From NCBI GenBank assembly GCA_030018745.1, contig JASEHB010000003.1:1-20675 (forward strand): DNA of 20,675 nucleotides, given 5' to 3'. A program made the position numbers and the translations under genes. The notes below the pieces were generated by a model. It was not told where the DNA came from, made no database searches, and worked only from the letters and a program-made list of their open reading frames with translations. This DNA comes from Desulfatibacillaceae bacterium (GTDB taxonomy: Bacteria > Desulfobacterota > Desulfobacteria > Desulfobacterales > Desulfatibacillaceae). Below are positions 1 to 8,326 of this stretch, one piece after another. The number at the start of each line of letters is the position of its first letter. Position 1 is the first letter of the stretch.

Positions 1-481
1 CATCATAACCCAGCATCCGCACAAGGGCAGGATTGACATCCAGAAACTGGCCTTGTTTGCTGGATATGTAAACGCCCCTGTCCACAGCCTCAAAGAGCCT
101 TTTGTAGTCCTGCTCGGTAATGCGCAGCTTTTCCTTCTGCTCCACAAGGGCTGTTACATCCCGAAAAATGGTGAGCTTGGAAACCGTGCCATCTTCATTG
201 TCCAGGGGCAGATCCGTCATATCAAAATGCTTTCCAGATGCTTCGTCATGGTGATGGTAACGGTTTATCTGCTTTTTTGAAAAAACATCATCAGCCCGGC
301 ACCAGGGGCATTTTTCAAACAGGCCTGCAATCACCTCCCAGCAGCGCCTGCCCATTCCGTCTCCAAAGGAGTCGCGCAAAGCCCGGTTCATGTATTCCAC
401 CTGATAGTCGGCATTGATGATATAAATGCCGTCCTTCAAGGCTTCCAGAATTCCGGTAATACTTGCGCTGTTTTCGTCCAT
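1..481 (-). CDS. PAS-domain sensor protein, partial (N-terminal 160 residues)
   Basis: The reading frame opens at an ATG at 481 (minus strand) behind an AAGGAAAGGG ribosome binding site and stays open to the window edge, so the C-terminal part is missing. Residues 1-115 form one PAS domain (GILEALKDGIYIINADYQVEYMN at the start, split here as ILEALKDGIYIINADY, ending near FRDVTAL). A second PAS domain begins around residue 123 (YKRLFEAVDRGVYISS). The first PAS has Cys47 and a CPWC motif at 58-61; this pattern is known to me from PAS sensors of anaerobic deltaproteobacteria and could be a redox or metal site, which is inference. No transmembrane segment is seen in the visible part. The output domain (histidine kinase, GGDEF or sigma54 activator) lies outside the window, so the type of signalling protein cannot be stated. 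It follows hemW on the same strand after a 90-base gap. Confidence 0.8.
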   Translation of the reverse strand, partial: MDENSASITGILEALKDGIYIINADYQVEYMNRALRDSFGDGMGRRCWEVIAGLFEKCPWCRADDVFSKKQINRYHHHDEASGKHFDMTDLPLDNEDGTVSKLTIFRDVTALVEQKEKLRITEQDYKRLFEAVDRGVYISSKQGQFLDVNPALVRMLGYD

Positions 482-571
482 GAGAAAACCCTTTCCTTTT
501 TTTGCCTGTTGTGCAGAGCTTGTCTGATACCCAAACCGGCGTTAAGGGGCTGCGCCAAAACTAATAGGTAT

Positions 572-1759
572 TTACAAAGGCAGATTCTGGATAAGCATCC
601 CAGCAATGGAATCCAGGCGGGCCATGCCCAAAGGCGTTAAAACCACCCTGCCCTTTGGCCTTGAAACAAAACCCTTTGCTTCAAGGGTTTGCAAGGCAAT
701 TTCCCAGGCTTTCTGGCAGTCAAAATTTAAAATCGGCTCCAAATCCGCCAACTCCAGACCCGTGCTTTGGCGCAGGCTTAAGTAAATCTCTTCAAGCGCC
801 CTTTGTTCAACAGATAGATTTTCGCTTCCTGCCACAGGTTTTTTGCCCTTTTTCAGGGCTGCTATATAGCCCTTTATATCAGCAAGGTTCCACCAGCGCC
901 GTTCCTTGTAAAAGGAATGTGCGCCCGGCCCCAGACCCAGGTAGGGAGCGCGGTTCCAGTATTTTGTGTTGTGGCGGGAAACAAGCTCTTTGGATGGGGC
1001 ATAGTTGGATATTTCGTAATGAATATAACCTGAACGGGTTAAAAAGTCATGGGTAAAGGCAAAAAGCGAGGCAGCCCGCGCCTGGGACAAAGGGGCAAAC
1101 ACGCCTTTGGCAAGCCTTTTCCAAAGAGGCGTATTTTTTTCGTAGCTCAAAAGGTAGCAGGAAAGATGCTCCGGCTTGTAAGAGAGCATCTGCTCCAGGT
1201 CCGCCTGCCATGCCTTTTGGGTCTGGCCGGGCAAGCCAAAGATGAGATCCGCCCCAAGGAAGGAAAATCCTGCCTGCCTTGCTGCATTCAGGCTCTGCCT
1301 GGCTTGATCCGCCGTGTGGGAGCGGCCCAGAAAGCGCAGATTATTCTCGTCAAAGGACTGAACTCCCATGTGCAGCCGGGTCACACCTGCCCGGCGCATG
1401 GCAGAGAGCTTTTCCAAATCAGCGCTGCACGGGTTTGCCTCTGCGTAAACCACAGCATCATCAGCAAAGGCAAAATGCTCAAAGGCCAGGGCGATTATCT
1501 TCTCAATCTGCCCTGCTTCAAGGATCGAGGGCGTTCCTCCGCCCAGATAAAGGGTGTCAAAACCGGTCTGCCAGCCACTTTCCCCTGCGTAGAGCGCCAT
1601 TTCCCTTTCAAGGGCATCCATCCAGGCTCCAAGAAGGGAAAGATCGGCAACAGAGTAAAAGTCGCAGTACGCGCACTTTGCCCGGCAAAAGGGTGCGTGG
1701 ATGTAAAGGCCCGGCAATGCCTGATTATGCAAGGGCTGTTGGATGGAGTCGGCCCTCAT
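572..1759 (-). CDS. hemW: HemW-like radical SAM heme chaperone
   Basis: 395 residues, close to the usual HemW length of about 380. The radical SAM cluster motif is C25-x3-C29-x2-C32 followed by DF (FCRAKCAYCDF), and the SAM-binding glycine-rich motif YLGGGTPS follows around residue 92. The C-terminal region (ALEEIYLSLRQSTGL, then a winged-helix-like end) fits the HemN_C domain. HemW binds heme and hands it to respiratory proteins; it was long mis-annotated as oxygen-independent coproporphyrinogen III oxidase. The CxxCxF ending and short N-terminus favour HemW over true HemN, which has CX3CX2CxC. It lies 10 bases downstream of another radical SAM gene on the same strand, so the two are probably co-transcribed. 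Confidence 0.88.
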   Translation of the reverse strand: MRADSIQQPLHNQALPGLYIHAPFCRAKCAYCDFYSVADLSLLGAWMDALEREMALYAGESGWQTGFDTLYLGGGTPSILEAGQIEKIIALAFEHFAFADDAVVYAEANPCSADLEKLSAMRRAGVTRLHMGVQSFDENNLRFLGRSHTADQARQSLNAARQAGFSFLGADLIFGLPGQTQKAWQADLEQMLSYKPEHLSCYLLSYEKNTPLWKRLAKGVFAPLSQARAASLFAFTHDFLTRSGYIHYEISNYAPSKELVSRHNTKYWNRAPYLGLGPGAHSFYKERRWWNLADIKGYIAALKKGKKPVAGSENLSVEQRALEEIYLSLRQSTGLELADLEPILNFDCQKAWEIALQTLEAKGFVSRPKGRVVLTPLGMARLDSIAGMLIQNLPL

Positions 1760-1769
1760 GGTTTTTGGG

Positions 1770-2933
1770 TCATATGAAACGGCTCAACAGCTCGTAAAGC
1801 GTTGCATCCACATTTTCGGGGGTGATTTTGTTTTCTTTTATTACAGATTCCGCGCGGGAGGCAAGAGCCGGATTTTCAATATCATCAAGGCTGCGGAAAA
1901 GCCCCATGCGCCGCCCAACCTGATAGATGGTGCGCTTTTGGGCAGGCAGGTCCAGAAATCGCCGGATAATGCCGGTCATGGCCTCCTTGTCCTGGGGCAG
2001 CTTTCCTTGGATATCCTCAAAAAGGTTTAGAATGTGGTCGCTGGCCACGGTGCTGGAAATGCCTTCAAGGCTTTCCAGAAAAAGCAGGATTTCGCGGGCA
2101 ACGGCAACATCGGGCAGTATGGCAAACTTGCCGGACTGAAAGGAATCAAAAAGGGGTGCGCCCGGAGGAACAACCAGGGAGCGAAGGCGGATAAAGTCCG
2201 GGTCTATCTGATTTAGCGCATCTGCTGTCTCAAGGGCGTGCTCGCGGGAAAACTCAACCCCGCCCAAGCCCGGCATGACATACTCGGAAAGCTCCATTCC
2301 GGCGTTCTTAACCTTTTGCCCGGCTTTGATGTGCTGCGCCTTTGTGGTTCCCTTGCACACCTTTTCCAGCACTTTGTCTGAACCCGACTCCATTCCTATG
2401 TGTATGCGGTTCAAGCCCGCCTGTGCCATCTGCGCCAGGTGCTCATCGCTTATGCGGGCAACCGTGTGGCTCCGGGCATAGGAGGTTATTCTCTTTACCC
2501 AGGGAAAGCGGCCCTTTATGTGCCTCAAAAGCGTGACAAGATCCTGGGGCTTTATCACAAGGCTGTTGGCGTCCTGAAGAAAAATGGACTCCATGCCGTT
2601 TACATACCAGTTTATGGCAGCGGCAAAGGCGGCCCGCTCGCCCTGCGGCAGGGATTCCACCTGCTTGGACAGAGCTTCGTGGGTGAGGCCCTTTGGCTCC
2701 TGGGCCAGCCTGAAAATAACTGCCAGATGCCCGGCCACGGTATCCACATCCAGCATCACATGTTCCACGGGCCGCAGGGAGAATTTGGCCCCCTTGTAAA
2801 CCGGGCAGAAGGTGCAATGGTTCCAGGGGCAGTTGCGGGAAACGCGGATTAAAAGGCTTGCCGCCTCGCTGGGCGGGCGGATTGGCCCCTGCTCAAAGCC
2901 TGTATATTGGAGCTTTTGTTTTTCTGCCGACAT
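1770..2933 (-). CDS. Radical SAM protein of unknown substrate (CX4CX2C type)
   Basis: 387 residues. Near the N-terminus the cluster motif reads SRNCPWNHCTFCPVYKG, with C35, C40 and C43: four rather than three residues separate the first two cysteines. The bases were read directly and the spacing is real. Other radical SAM features follow: GMESGSDKVLEKVCKGTT (the usual position for SAM and substrate contacts) and a GLGG stretch near residue 222. The family resembles COG1032-like radical SAM proteins common in anaerobes, for which I know no defined reaction. No B12-binding or TRAM domain is visible. The gene starts at ATG 2933, diverges from the exported LysM/SPOR protein gene and precedes hemW by 10 bases. 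A link to heme or cofactor metabolism is only suggested by that neighbour. Confidence 0.8.
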   Translation of the reverse strand: MSAEKQKLQYTGFEQGPIRPPSEAASLLIRVSRNCPWNHCTFCPVYKGAKFSLRPVEHVMLDVDTVAGHLAVIFRLAQEPKGLTHEALSKQVESLPQGERAAFAAAINWYVNGMESIFLQDANSLVIKPQDLVTLLRHIKGRFPWVKRITSYARSHTVARISDEHLAQMAQAGLNRIHIGMESGSDKVLEKVCKGTTKAQHIKAGQKVKNAGMELSEYVMPGLGGVEFSREHALETADALNQIDPDFIRLRSLVVPPGAPLFDSFQSGKFAILPDVAVAREILLFLESLEGISSTVASDHILNLFEDIQGKLPQDKEAMTGIIRRFLDLPAQKRTIYQVGRRMGLFRSLDDIENPALASRAESVIKENKITPENVDATLYELLSRFI

Positions 2934-3067
2934 GATAGAATACCTGACTGCCCTTTTTAGGGCGTTTTTTGCATTTTTGTGCCCCGAGCAAAGCTTTAGC
3001 CCAAATTTAATATCAGATTTAAAGGCGGTTGTGTCAAGGAAAGCCCGCCCTGACAGGAGGCAAAAAA

Positions 3068-3712
3068 ATGCTTATAAAAAACAGGAGGGCCTTTTTACAA
3101 AAAAAAGGCAGCTTGGCCTTGGCTTTTTTTGCAGCCCTGGTTTTTGCGGTCCCGGCTTATGCCCAACGCCAAGACAGCACCGCTTATCTGGTTTATTTTG
3201 CAAGCGCTGGCCAGACTTTGGAGGAAATTGCCGCCCTGCCCTTCCATTACGGCGATGCCTTGGACTGGCCCCTTTTGTATTATCTCAATTCCGAGGAACT
3301 TGCCCACCTTTCCACTGGCGGGGTTCATCCGGCATCAACACCTTTGAAGGGGGGCGAATGGCTGGCTGTCCTGACCCATGACGAAGCAAAAAACCGGCTT
3401 GCCAGCCAAAATGCAGACCCGGCAAGCGCCTGGGTTCTGCATCTTTTTGAAACTCCTGAAAAGGAAAAGGCTTACGAGGCCGCAGCCAAAATCATCCGCG
3501 CAGGGCACTTTGCCTACCTTGTAAGACAGGAAAAAGACGGCCAGATCCTTTTTAGGGTTTCAACAGGATTTTTTCCGGAAAGATCCCATGCCTGGCAGGC
3601 CCAGGAGGAAATGGAAAAGATTGCAGGCACTTCCGGCGCATGGATAGCCCAGCCGGACAGGGAGGAGTTCTTCCTCTACGCAGGCCACGAGAATCGTCCA
3701 ACAGGCCTTTGA
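3068..3712 (+). CDS. Exported protein with LysM-like and SPOR-like regions
   Basis: The chosen start is the ATG at 3068, preceded by a strong AGGAGG at 3055-3060; an upstream in-frame start at 3029 would add 13 residues before the signal and lacks such a site. The 214-residue protein begins with a signal peptide: NRRAFLQKKG followed by a hydrophobic stretch and an AYA|Q cleavage site at residue 32/33. The RRxFLQ sequence resembles a twin-arginine (Tat) signal. Residues about 40-105 look like a LysM-type module (AGQTLEEIAA, WPLLYYLN, LKGGEWLAV). Residues about 120-200 look like a SPOR domain (WVLHLFETPEKEKAYEAAAK ... FRVSTGFF). Both modules bind cell-wall glycan in known proteins, so a periplasmic or envelope role is likely. 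The assignment rests on weak sequence patterns. It ends 18 bases from the end of the convergent antiporter gene. Confidence 0.65.
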   Translation: MLIKNRRAFLQKKGSLALAFFAALVFAVPAYAQRQDSTAYLVYFASAGQTLEEIAALPFHYGDALDWPLLYYLNSEELAHLSTGGVHPASTPLKGGEWLAVLTHDEAKNRLASQNADPASAWVLHLFETPEKEKAYEAAAKIIRAGHFAYLVRQEKDGQILFRVSTGFFPERSHAWQAQEEMEKIAGTSGAWIAQPDREEFFLYAGHENRPTGL

Positions 3713-3730
3713 TAATGTGGTCTATTGGCT

Positions 3731-5890
3731 CTATATGCCTTCTTTTTCCTTTAGGGCCTTTATGGCCGCAGTCGTTCCCACAACCATAACTTCGTCTCCG
3801 GGAAGCAGAACCGTGTCCGGCCCTGGGGACATATTGTTTTCATTGCCCCGGCGAACACCCACCACTGTAACAGAATACAGTTGCCGGAAACCCAGATCCA
3901 TAAGGGTTCGGCCCGTCTTGTCCGAATCCGTGGTCACAAGGATTTTGGCAAGCTCGAAACGGTCTGGCTCCTGGCCCCTTTTTGTGTGGGCCTGGTGCTC
4001 GTTTAGCATCTCTCCTGCCTGCTTTATCTGCTTTGGGTCCCCCATTATCACAAGGCGGTCGCCCGGATAGACCTGGAAGTCCGGGCCAGGATCGTAATGC
4101 ACCCGGCCTGCACGGCTCACAGCCAGTATGGATGCGCCAGTGTTGGCCCGCAGGGGAATGTCGCGCACCTTTTTGCCGGCAAACATGGACCCGGACTGTA
4201 TGCGGATTTCCTGAAAGGCAATGGGCCAGTCAATGTCTTCGGGCAGGATGTCCATTGCGTGGGTAAGGGCGTCCGCCGCCTGCTCGGAAGCATCCGTGAA
4301 GGGGCGGAAAACCACATCCGCCCCGGCCTTGCGGTAAGTGGCGGCTTCGTTCTCATCATGAGCTGTAAGGGCGATTTTGCCCTTGTAGCCCGAATCCTTT
4401 AAAAGATGCAGCAGGGGAAGATTAAGCTCCCTTGAGCGCACGGTGCTTATAACCCAGCGGGCGCGGGAAAGGGGAAGGTGGTCGAGCATCTCCGGGTCCG
4501 CCATGTCTCCGTAAAGCACGGGCACGCCTATTGAGCGCCATCTTTCCAGGTTGGAAGGGTCAAAGTCCACGCCCACAATGTTTTTTTTGCGGGCCAGCAG
4601 GTGGGTTGCAAGCCCGCTTCCGTATCTGCCAAGCCCCAGCATTATGGCATCAAGCTGGCCGGAGTCCTGCAAGGAGCAGGTTTGGGCCTCCCGGTGAGGG
4701 TTTTTGCGCTCAAAAATTTTAAGGGGCTTTTCCAGTATCCGGTAAAGAGAGCCTGAATAAAGAATCATGTAGGTGGATGCACAGATGGTCACAACACCCA
4801 CAAGGGTTATAAGCCCCATTGTTTCCTTGTCAATGTGGCCAAGCGAAAGGCCTAAAGCCGCCACAATGAGCGAGAACTCGCTGATTTGAGCCACAGTGAG
4901 GCCGGCCAGAAAGCCCGTGCGGCGGCGGTAGCCCATTGCCCCCATTATGGCAAGCACAATAAGGGGGTTGCCGATGAGCACAAAAATGCTGAACCAGAAT
5001 GCCGGAACAAGCTGCGTACCAACAGCAGACCATTCAAGGCGTGCGCCCAGATCAATGAAGAAAAACAGAAGCAGAAAATCCCGCAAGCTTACCAGCCTTG
5101 CGCCAATTGCATCCCTGTAAGGCGTTGAAGCAAGGGAAATGCCTGCCAGAAAGGCCCCAACCTCCTTGCTGAAACCAAGATAATCGCTTGCAGCCCCCAG
5201 AGAAACGGCCCAGGCAATGGCAAAGATGATGAGCATTTCCTGGGAATGGGCCAGCCGCCGCACAAGGCCCGGCAGGACAAAGCGCATGAGAAGCCCGATA
5301 ACCGTGAGCATTCCCAGGCCCTTTACCGCAATGAAAAGGGATGTAACAAGGGCTGATTCCTCCTGGGCAATCTGGGAGCCAAAGGTTGTAAGGATTACCA
5401 AAGCCAGGATTGCGGCAATGTCCTGCACAATGAGAAACCCAATGGCTATCTGGCCGTGGAGGGAGTCTATCTCGCCCTTGTCGGAAAGCAGCTTGACTAT
5501 GATGATGGTGCTGGAAAAGGTGAGGGCCACAGCAACATAGGCTGAAGCAATAAAGCTCATTCCAAAGCCAAGCGCAATTATAAGGCCAATGGCGCTTGTA
5601 AAGATTATCTGCCCCATGCCCGTTGCAAGGGCCACCGGCCCTGTGGAGCGGATGAGGTTAAGATCCAGCTTAAGGCCAACAATGAAAAGAAGAAGTGCAA
5701 TGCCAATCTGGGCAAGCAGCTCTATCTGCTCATGGCTTTCAATGACCCCTAAAAATGAAGGCCCGGCAAGAATTCCTGCCAGCAGGAACATTATTATAAG
5801 AGGCTGGCGCAGCTTCTGGCCCACAGCGGCAAGAAGAGTGGCAAGACCCAGAATTATTGATATTTCGTAAAAGGTTCCACCGGAGGACAT
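3731..5890 (-). CDS. Kef-type monovalent cation/proton antiporter with RCK_N and two RCK_C domains
   Basis: 719 residues. Residues 1-390 form a CPA2-type membrane domain of about 12 helices (GLATLLAAVGQKLRQP, FLLAGILAGPSFLG, LLLFIVGLKLDL), with the conserved helix aspartate at QD157. Residues 413-540 are an RCK_N/TrkA_N Rossmann domain with GLGRYGSG at 419-426 and an acidic residue after strand 2 (VDFDP), which should bind NAD(H) or a nucleotide. Two RCK_C/TrkA_C domains follow, at about 560-628 and 645-716; each ends in a PGD motif (VYPGDRLVIMG, LLPGDEVMVVG). Family members exchange K+ or Na+ for H+ across the inner membrane under ligand control. The ATG at 5890 has an AAAGGA site upstream. 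The gene follows pgpA after 88 bases. KefB/KefC of E. coli lack this double C-terminal module, so no specific symbol is given. Confidence 0.9.
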   Translation of the reverse strand: MSSGGTFYEISIILGLATLLAAVGQKLRQPLIIMFLLAGILAGPSFLGVIESHEQIELLAQIGIALLLFIVGLKLDLNLIRSTGPVALATGMGQIIFTSAIGLIIALGFGMSFIASAYVAVALTFSSTIIIVKLLSDKGEIDSLHGQIAIGFLIVQDIAAILALVILTTFGSQIAQEESALVTSLFIAVKGLGMLTVIGLLMRFVLPGLVRRLAHSQEMLIIFAIAWAVSLGAASDYLGFSKEVGAFLAGISLASTPYRDAIGARLVSLRDFLLLFFFIDLGARLEWSAVGTQLVPAFWFSIFVLIGNPLIVLAIMGAMGYRRRTGFLAGLTVAQISEFSLIVAALGLSLGHIDKETMGLITLVGVVTICASTYMILYSGSLYRILEKPLKIFERKNPHREAQTCSLQDSGQLDAIMLGLGRYGSGLATHLLARKKNIVGVDFDPSNLERWRSIGVPVLYGDMADPEMLDHLPLSRARWVISTVRSRELNLPLLHLLKDSGYKGKIALTAHDENEAATYRKAGADVVFRPFTDASEQAADALTHAMDILPEDIDWPIAFQEIRIQSGSMFAGKKVRDIPLRANTGASILAVSRAGRVHYDPGPDFQVYPGDRLVIMGDPKQIKQAGEMLNEHQAHTKRGQEPDRFELAKILVTTDSDKTGRTLMDLGFRQLYSVTVVGVRRGNENNMSPGPDTVLLPGDEVMVVGTTAAIKALKEKEGI

Positions 5891-5978
5891 TAAGTTTTAT
5901 TCCTTTCATTTACTGCCAAAACCAGTCTGACCAAAAACAGGCGGAAAAATCCGGCCATTGATGCTTCCCTGCCGCTTT

Positions 5979-6485
5979 TCATCCAAGCACAAGCCCGGAC
6001 CAGGGCGCAAAACCTGCAAGAATATACATGACCACGGCAGCATAAAACCCTGCCACCAGATCATCAAGCAAAACCCCCCATCCGCTGTGCAGCCTGCGGT
6101 CCACCTGCCGGGCAGGCGGCGGCTTTAATATGTCAAAGAGTCTGAAAAGCACAAAGGCCCAGGCAGCGCAAATCCACAAGGGACCACCAGGAAAAAGAAT
6201 GGGCACAAGCAAATATCCGGCAACCTCGTCTGCCACCATCTGGGGCGGGTCCTGCCTGCCAAATCTTTTTTGCGCCCAGGGGTTTAAAACAACGCAGGCG
6301 GCAGAAGCCCATACAAAAAAGCCTGCAAGGGCAAGGGTAAGGGCAATGCCCTGCAAAACAAGCCCGCAAAACACAAAAACAAGCACACCCAAAAGGGTCC
6401 CGAATGTGCCAGGCGCAAATGGCGCAAGCCCAAGCCCAAAGGCTGTTACCTGGGCAAGCCGGACTTTTTCAGTAAGGTTGCTCAT
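5979..6485 (-). CDS. pgpA: Phosphatidylglycerophosphatase A
   Basis: 168 residues, the normal size for PgpA. It removes the phosphate from phosphatidylglycerol phosphate to give phosphatidylglycerol at the inner membrane. The conserved blocks are all present: GLGLAPFAPGTFGTLLG near the N-terminus, ADEVAGYLL in the middle, then FRLFDILKPPPARQVD and GWGVLLDDLVAGFYAA near the C-terminus. Three to four hydrophobic segments fit a small membrane enzyme. The ATG at 6485 has GGAAAGAAAG upstream. It lies 50 bases after the DUF167 gene on the same strand and probably belongs to the hldE-yggU-pgpA transcript, which joins LPS heptose and phospholipid functions. Confidence 0.92.
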   Translation of the reverse strand: MSNLTEKVRLAQVTAFGLGLAPFAPGTFGTLLGVLVFVFCGLVLQGIALTLALAGFFVWASAACVVLNPWAQKRFGRQDPPQMVADEVAGYLLVPILFPGGPLWICAAWAFVLFRLFDILKPPPARQVDRRLHSGWGVLLDDLVAGFYAAVVMYILAGFAPWSGLVLG

Positions 6486-6535
6486 GGTCTTTCTTTCCGG
6501 AAGATTATGGTACCGTTATCTTTTCCCCTTTAAAA

Positions 6536-6862
6536 CTAACCGCCCCCAGGAGCCTGCCCGTCTGCCAGGGCCTGCAAAGATTTGGCTATCCCGGCTGCCA
6601 ATTGAGGATTTACAGTTATGCGCAGGGTCTTGGTGCGGCCTGTCTGGCCGTGCACAATAAAAATGGATGCCTTTGGCACTCCAAGGGCCTTGGACAAAAA
6701 GTTTATGCACTCCCTGTTGGCGGCCCCCTCAACCGGCGGGGCTGCAAGGCGCAGCTTCAAGGCGTCATCAAAAAGCCCGGCAGCCCCGGTTTTTGATGCC
6801 CGCGGCACCACCCGCACCTTGAAGATAAGCCCATCCGCCATCTTTTGCATCCAAAGAGCCAC
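6536..6862 (-). CDS. DUF167 / YggU family small protein
   Basis: 108 residues from a GTG start at 6862; ATG codons at 6850 and 6841 are possible alternatives. The family signature is clear: VRVVPRASKTG near the N-terminus and LKLRLAAPPVEGAANRE in the middle, followed by ALGVPKASIFIVHGQTGRTKTLRI. The structure of this family (YggU of E. coli) is known but I know of no established biochemical function. An AAGGCGGG ribosome binding site precedes the GTG. The gene begins 15 bases after the hldE stop, so the two are very likely co-transcribed. The tail after the domain (about 20 residues, ending QAPGGG) is variable in the family. Confidence 0.88.
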   Translation of the reverse strand: MALWMQKMADGLIFKVRVVPRASKTGAAGLFDDALKLRLAAPPVEGAANRECINFLSKALGVPKASIFIVHGQTGRTKTLRITVNPQLAAGIAKSLQALADGQAPGGG

Positions 6863-6877
6863 AGTGCCCGCCTTTTA

Positions 6878-8326
6878 TCAATTCACGCTGTTTTTTATGC
6901 CCTCTATTATTCCGGCGGATGAAAGGCCCTGCTCCACAGCAACCTTTTGGGTCCTGCCTCCGTAACTTTCCACAATCTGTTTGAAATCATCCTCTGCATC
7001 CTCTCGGCCACAGGCAAGAACGGTGGGCTTTAAGGCCTTGAGCAGGCCAACAAAATCCCCCGAAAAAACGGTCACAAAATCAACGCTGTCCAAAGCGCTC
7101 ACAACCCGCACCCGGTCATTCAACTTCAAAATGGGTCTGCCTGGGCCTTTAAGCCGCGCCACGGAAGCGTCATCTTCCAGGGCCACAACAAGCATATCCC
7201 CAAGTTTGCGGGCCTGGGCCAGAAAACCCACATGGCCGCTGTGCAGAAGGTCAAAGCAGCCCCTTGCCAGAACAATTTTTCTGCCCCTTGCCTTTTGCGC
7301 CTGCAACTCCTCTGCAAGGCCTTTTGTCGTGCGGAATTTGCGGCTGATGGAATCGGCAGATGAAGTTAAGGCTTCCAGCAATTCCTCTGTACTCACCGTG
7401 GCGGTTCCCACCTTGCCCACAACAACACCGGCAGCCTCGTTTGCCACCAGGGCCGCCTGCTCAAAATCTGCGCCCGAAGCAAGGCCCAAACCCAGCACTG
7501 CCAGAACCGTATCCCCTGCGCCGGAAACATCAAAAACCTGCCGTGCGCGGGCCTTTATGAGTAAAGACGGCCTGTCTGGGAAAAAAAGCGCCATACCGTC
7601 CGGGCCGCGGGTAATGACCAGGCAGGCAAGGGATAGCTCATTTAAAAGCCTTTTCCCGGCCTTTTCCAGGTCATCCTGGCTGAGTATTTCCATTGAGCAG
7701 GCTTTGGCAGCCTCTTTAAGGTTGGGCGTAAGAACTGTTGCGCCCTGGTACCGGATAAAATCCAGTCCCTTGGGGTCGGCGATGACGGGCTTTTTGGCAA
7801 GAGCGCAGGCATCAATTAGCCGGGATAGAATGCTTGGCGTGAGAATGCCTTTGCCGTAATCGGAAAGGAGAACAGCATCACAGTATTCAAGGCATTTTTC
7901 CGCATGGGCAGCCAGCTTGTCCTCAAATCCGGCAGAAAGCGGCAGAATCTTTTCCCGGTCGATTCTCACAACCTGCTGACCTGCCGCCATAACCCTTGTC
8001 TTGGTGGTGGTAGGCCGGGAAGGGTCAATCAAAAGACCCTCCACATCCGCGCCCAAGGATTTTAAAAGGGAGGACACATCCCTGCCCGCCGGGTCATCGC
8101 CCACAAGGGAAACGGCAAACACCTTTGCGCCTAAAGCAGCAAGGTTGCTTACCACATTGCCCGCCCCGCCAAGTGTGCGGGTGCTGGAATTGACAAGCAC
8201 CACCTGAACAGGGGCCTCCGGCGAAACGCGGTCCACAGATCCCCACACATACTCGTCAAGCATCACATCGCCCACCACAAGTACACGGCAGCCTGCAAAT
8301 CGCTTGATGTAGTCGTCCAGTCCCAA
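6878..8326 (-). CDS. hldE: Bifunctional heptose 7-phosphate kinase / heptose 1-phosphate adenylyltransferase
   Basis: This enzyme phosphorylates D-glycero-D-manno-heptose 7-phosphate at C1 and, in its second domain, makes ADP-heptose for the LPS inner core. I place the start at TTG 8326 (482 residues), because the N-terminus then reads GLDDYIKRF..VLVVGDVMLDEY as in E. coli HldE (477 residues), with AAAAGGGGGG just upstream. The open frame extends to an ATG at 8512, but those 62 residues have no family resemblance. Residues 1-325 are a PfkB/ribokinase domain (GGAGN at 53-57; catalytic Asp272 in SGAGDT). Residues 350-480 are a nucleotidyltransferase with the GCFDLLHSGH motif at 356-365. It leads a minus-strand run with yggU and pgpA. 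Confidence 0.93.
   Translation of the reverse strand: MGLDDYIKRFAGCRVLVVGDVMLDEYVWGSVDRVSPEAPVQVVLVNSSTRTLGGAGNVVSNLAALGAKVFAVSLVGDDPAGRDVSSLLKSLGADVEGLLIDPSRPTTTKTRVMAAGQQVVRIDREKILPLSAGFEDKLAAHAEKCLEYCDAVLLSDYGKGILTPSILSRLIDACALAKKPVIADPKGLDFIRYQGATVLTPNLKEAAKACSMEILSQDDLEKAGKRLLNELSLACLVITRGPDGMALFFPDRPSLLIKARARQVFDVSGAGDTVLAVLGLGLASGADFEQAALVANEAAGVVVGKVGTATVSTEELLEALTSSADSISRKFRTTKGLAEELQAQKARGRKIVLARGCFDLLHSGHVGFLAQARKLGDMLVVALEDDASVARLKGPGRPILKLNDRVRVVSALDSVDFVTVFSGDFVGLLKALKPTVLACGREDAEDDFKQIVESYGGRTQKVAVEQGLSSAGIIEGIKNSVN

Noticed and set aside
1049..1797. Long plus-strand open frames opposite hemW
   Set aside because: They are antisense shadows: hemW carries clear family motifs and the plus-strand frames have low-quality composition and no family resemblance.
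2950..2970. GCCCT-TTTT-AGGGC followed by GTTTTTT, a terminator-like sequence on the plus strand
   Set aside because: The stem has only five pairs and there is no plus-strand gene upstream for it to end; it sits in the divergent region before the exported-protein gene.
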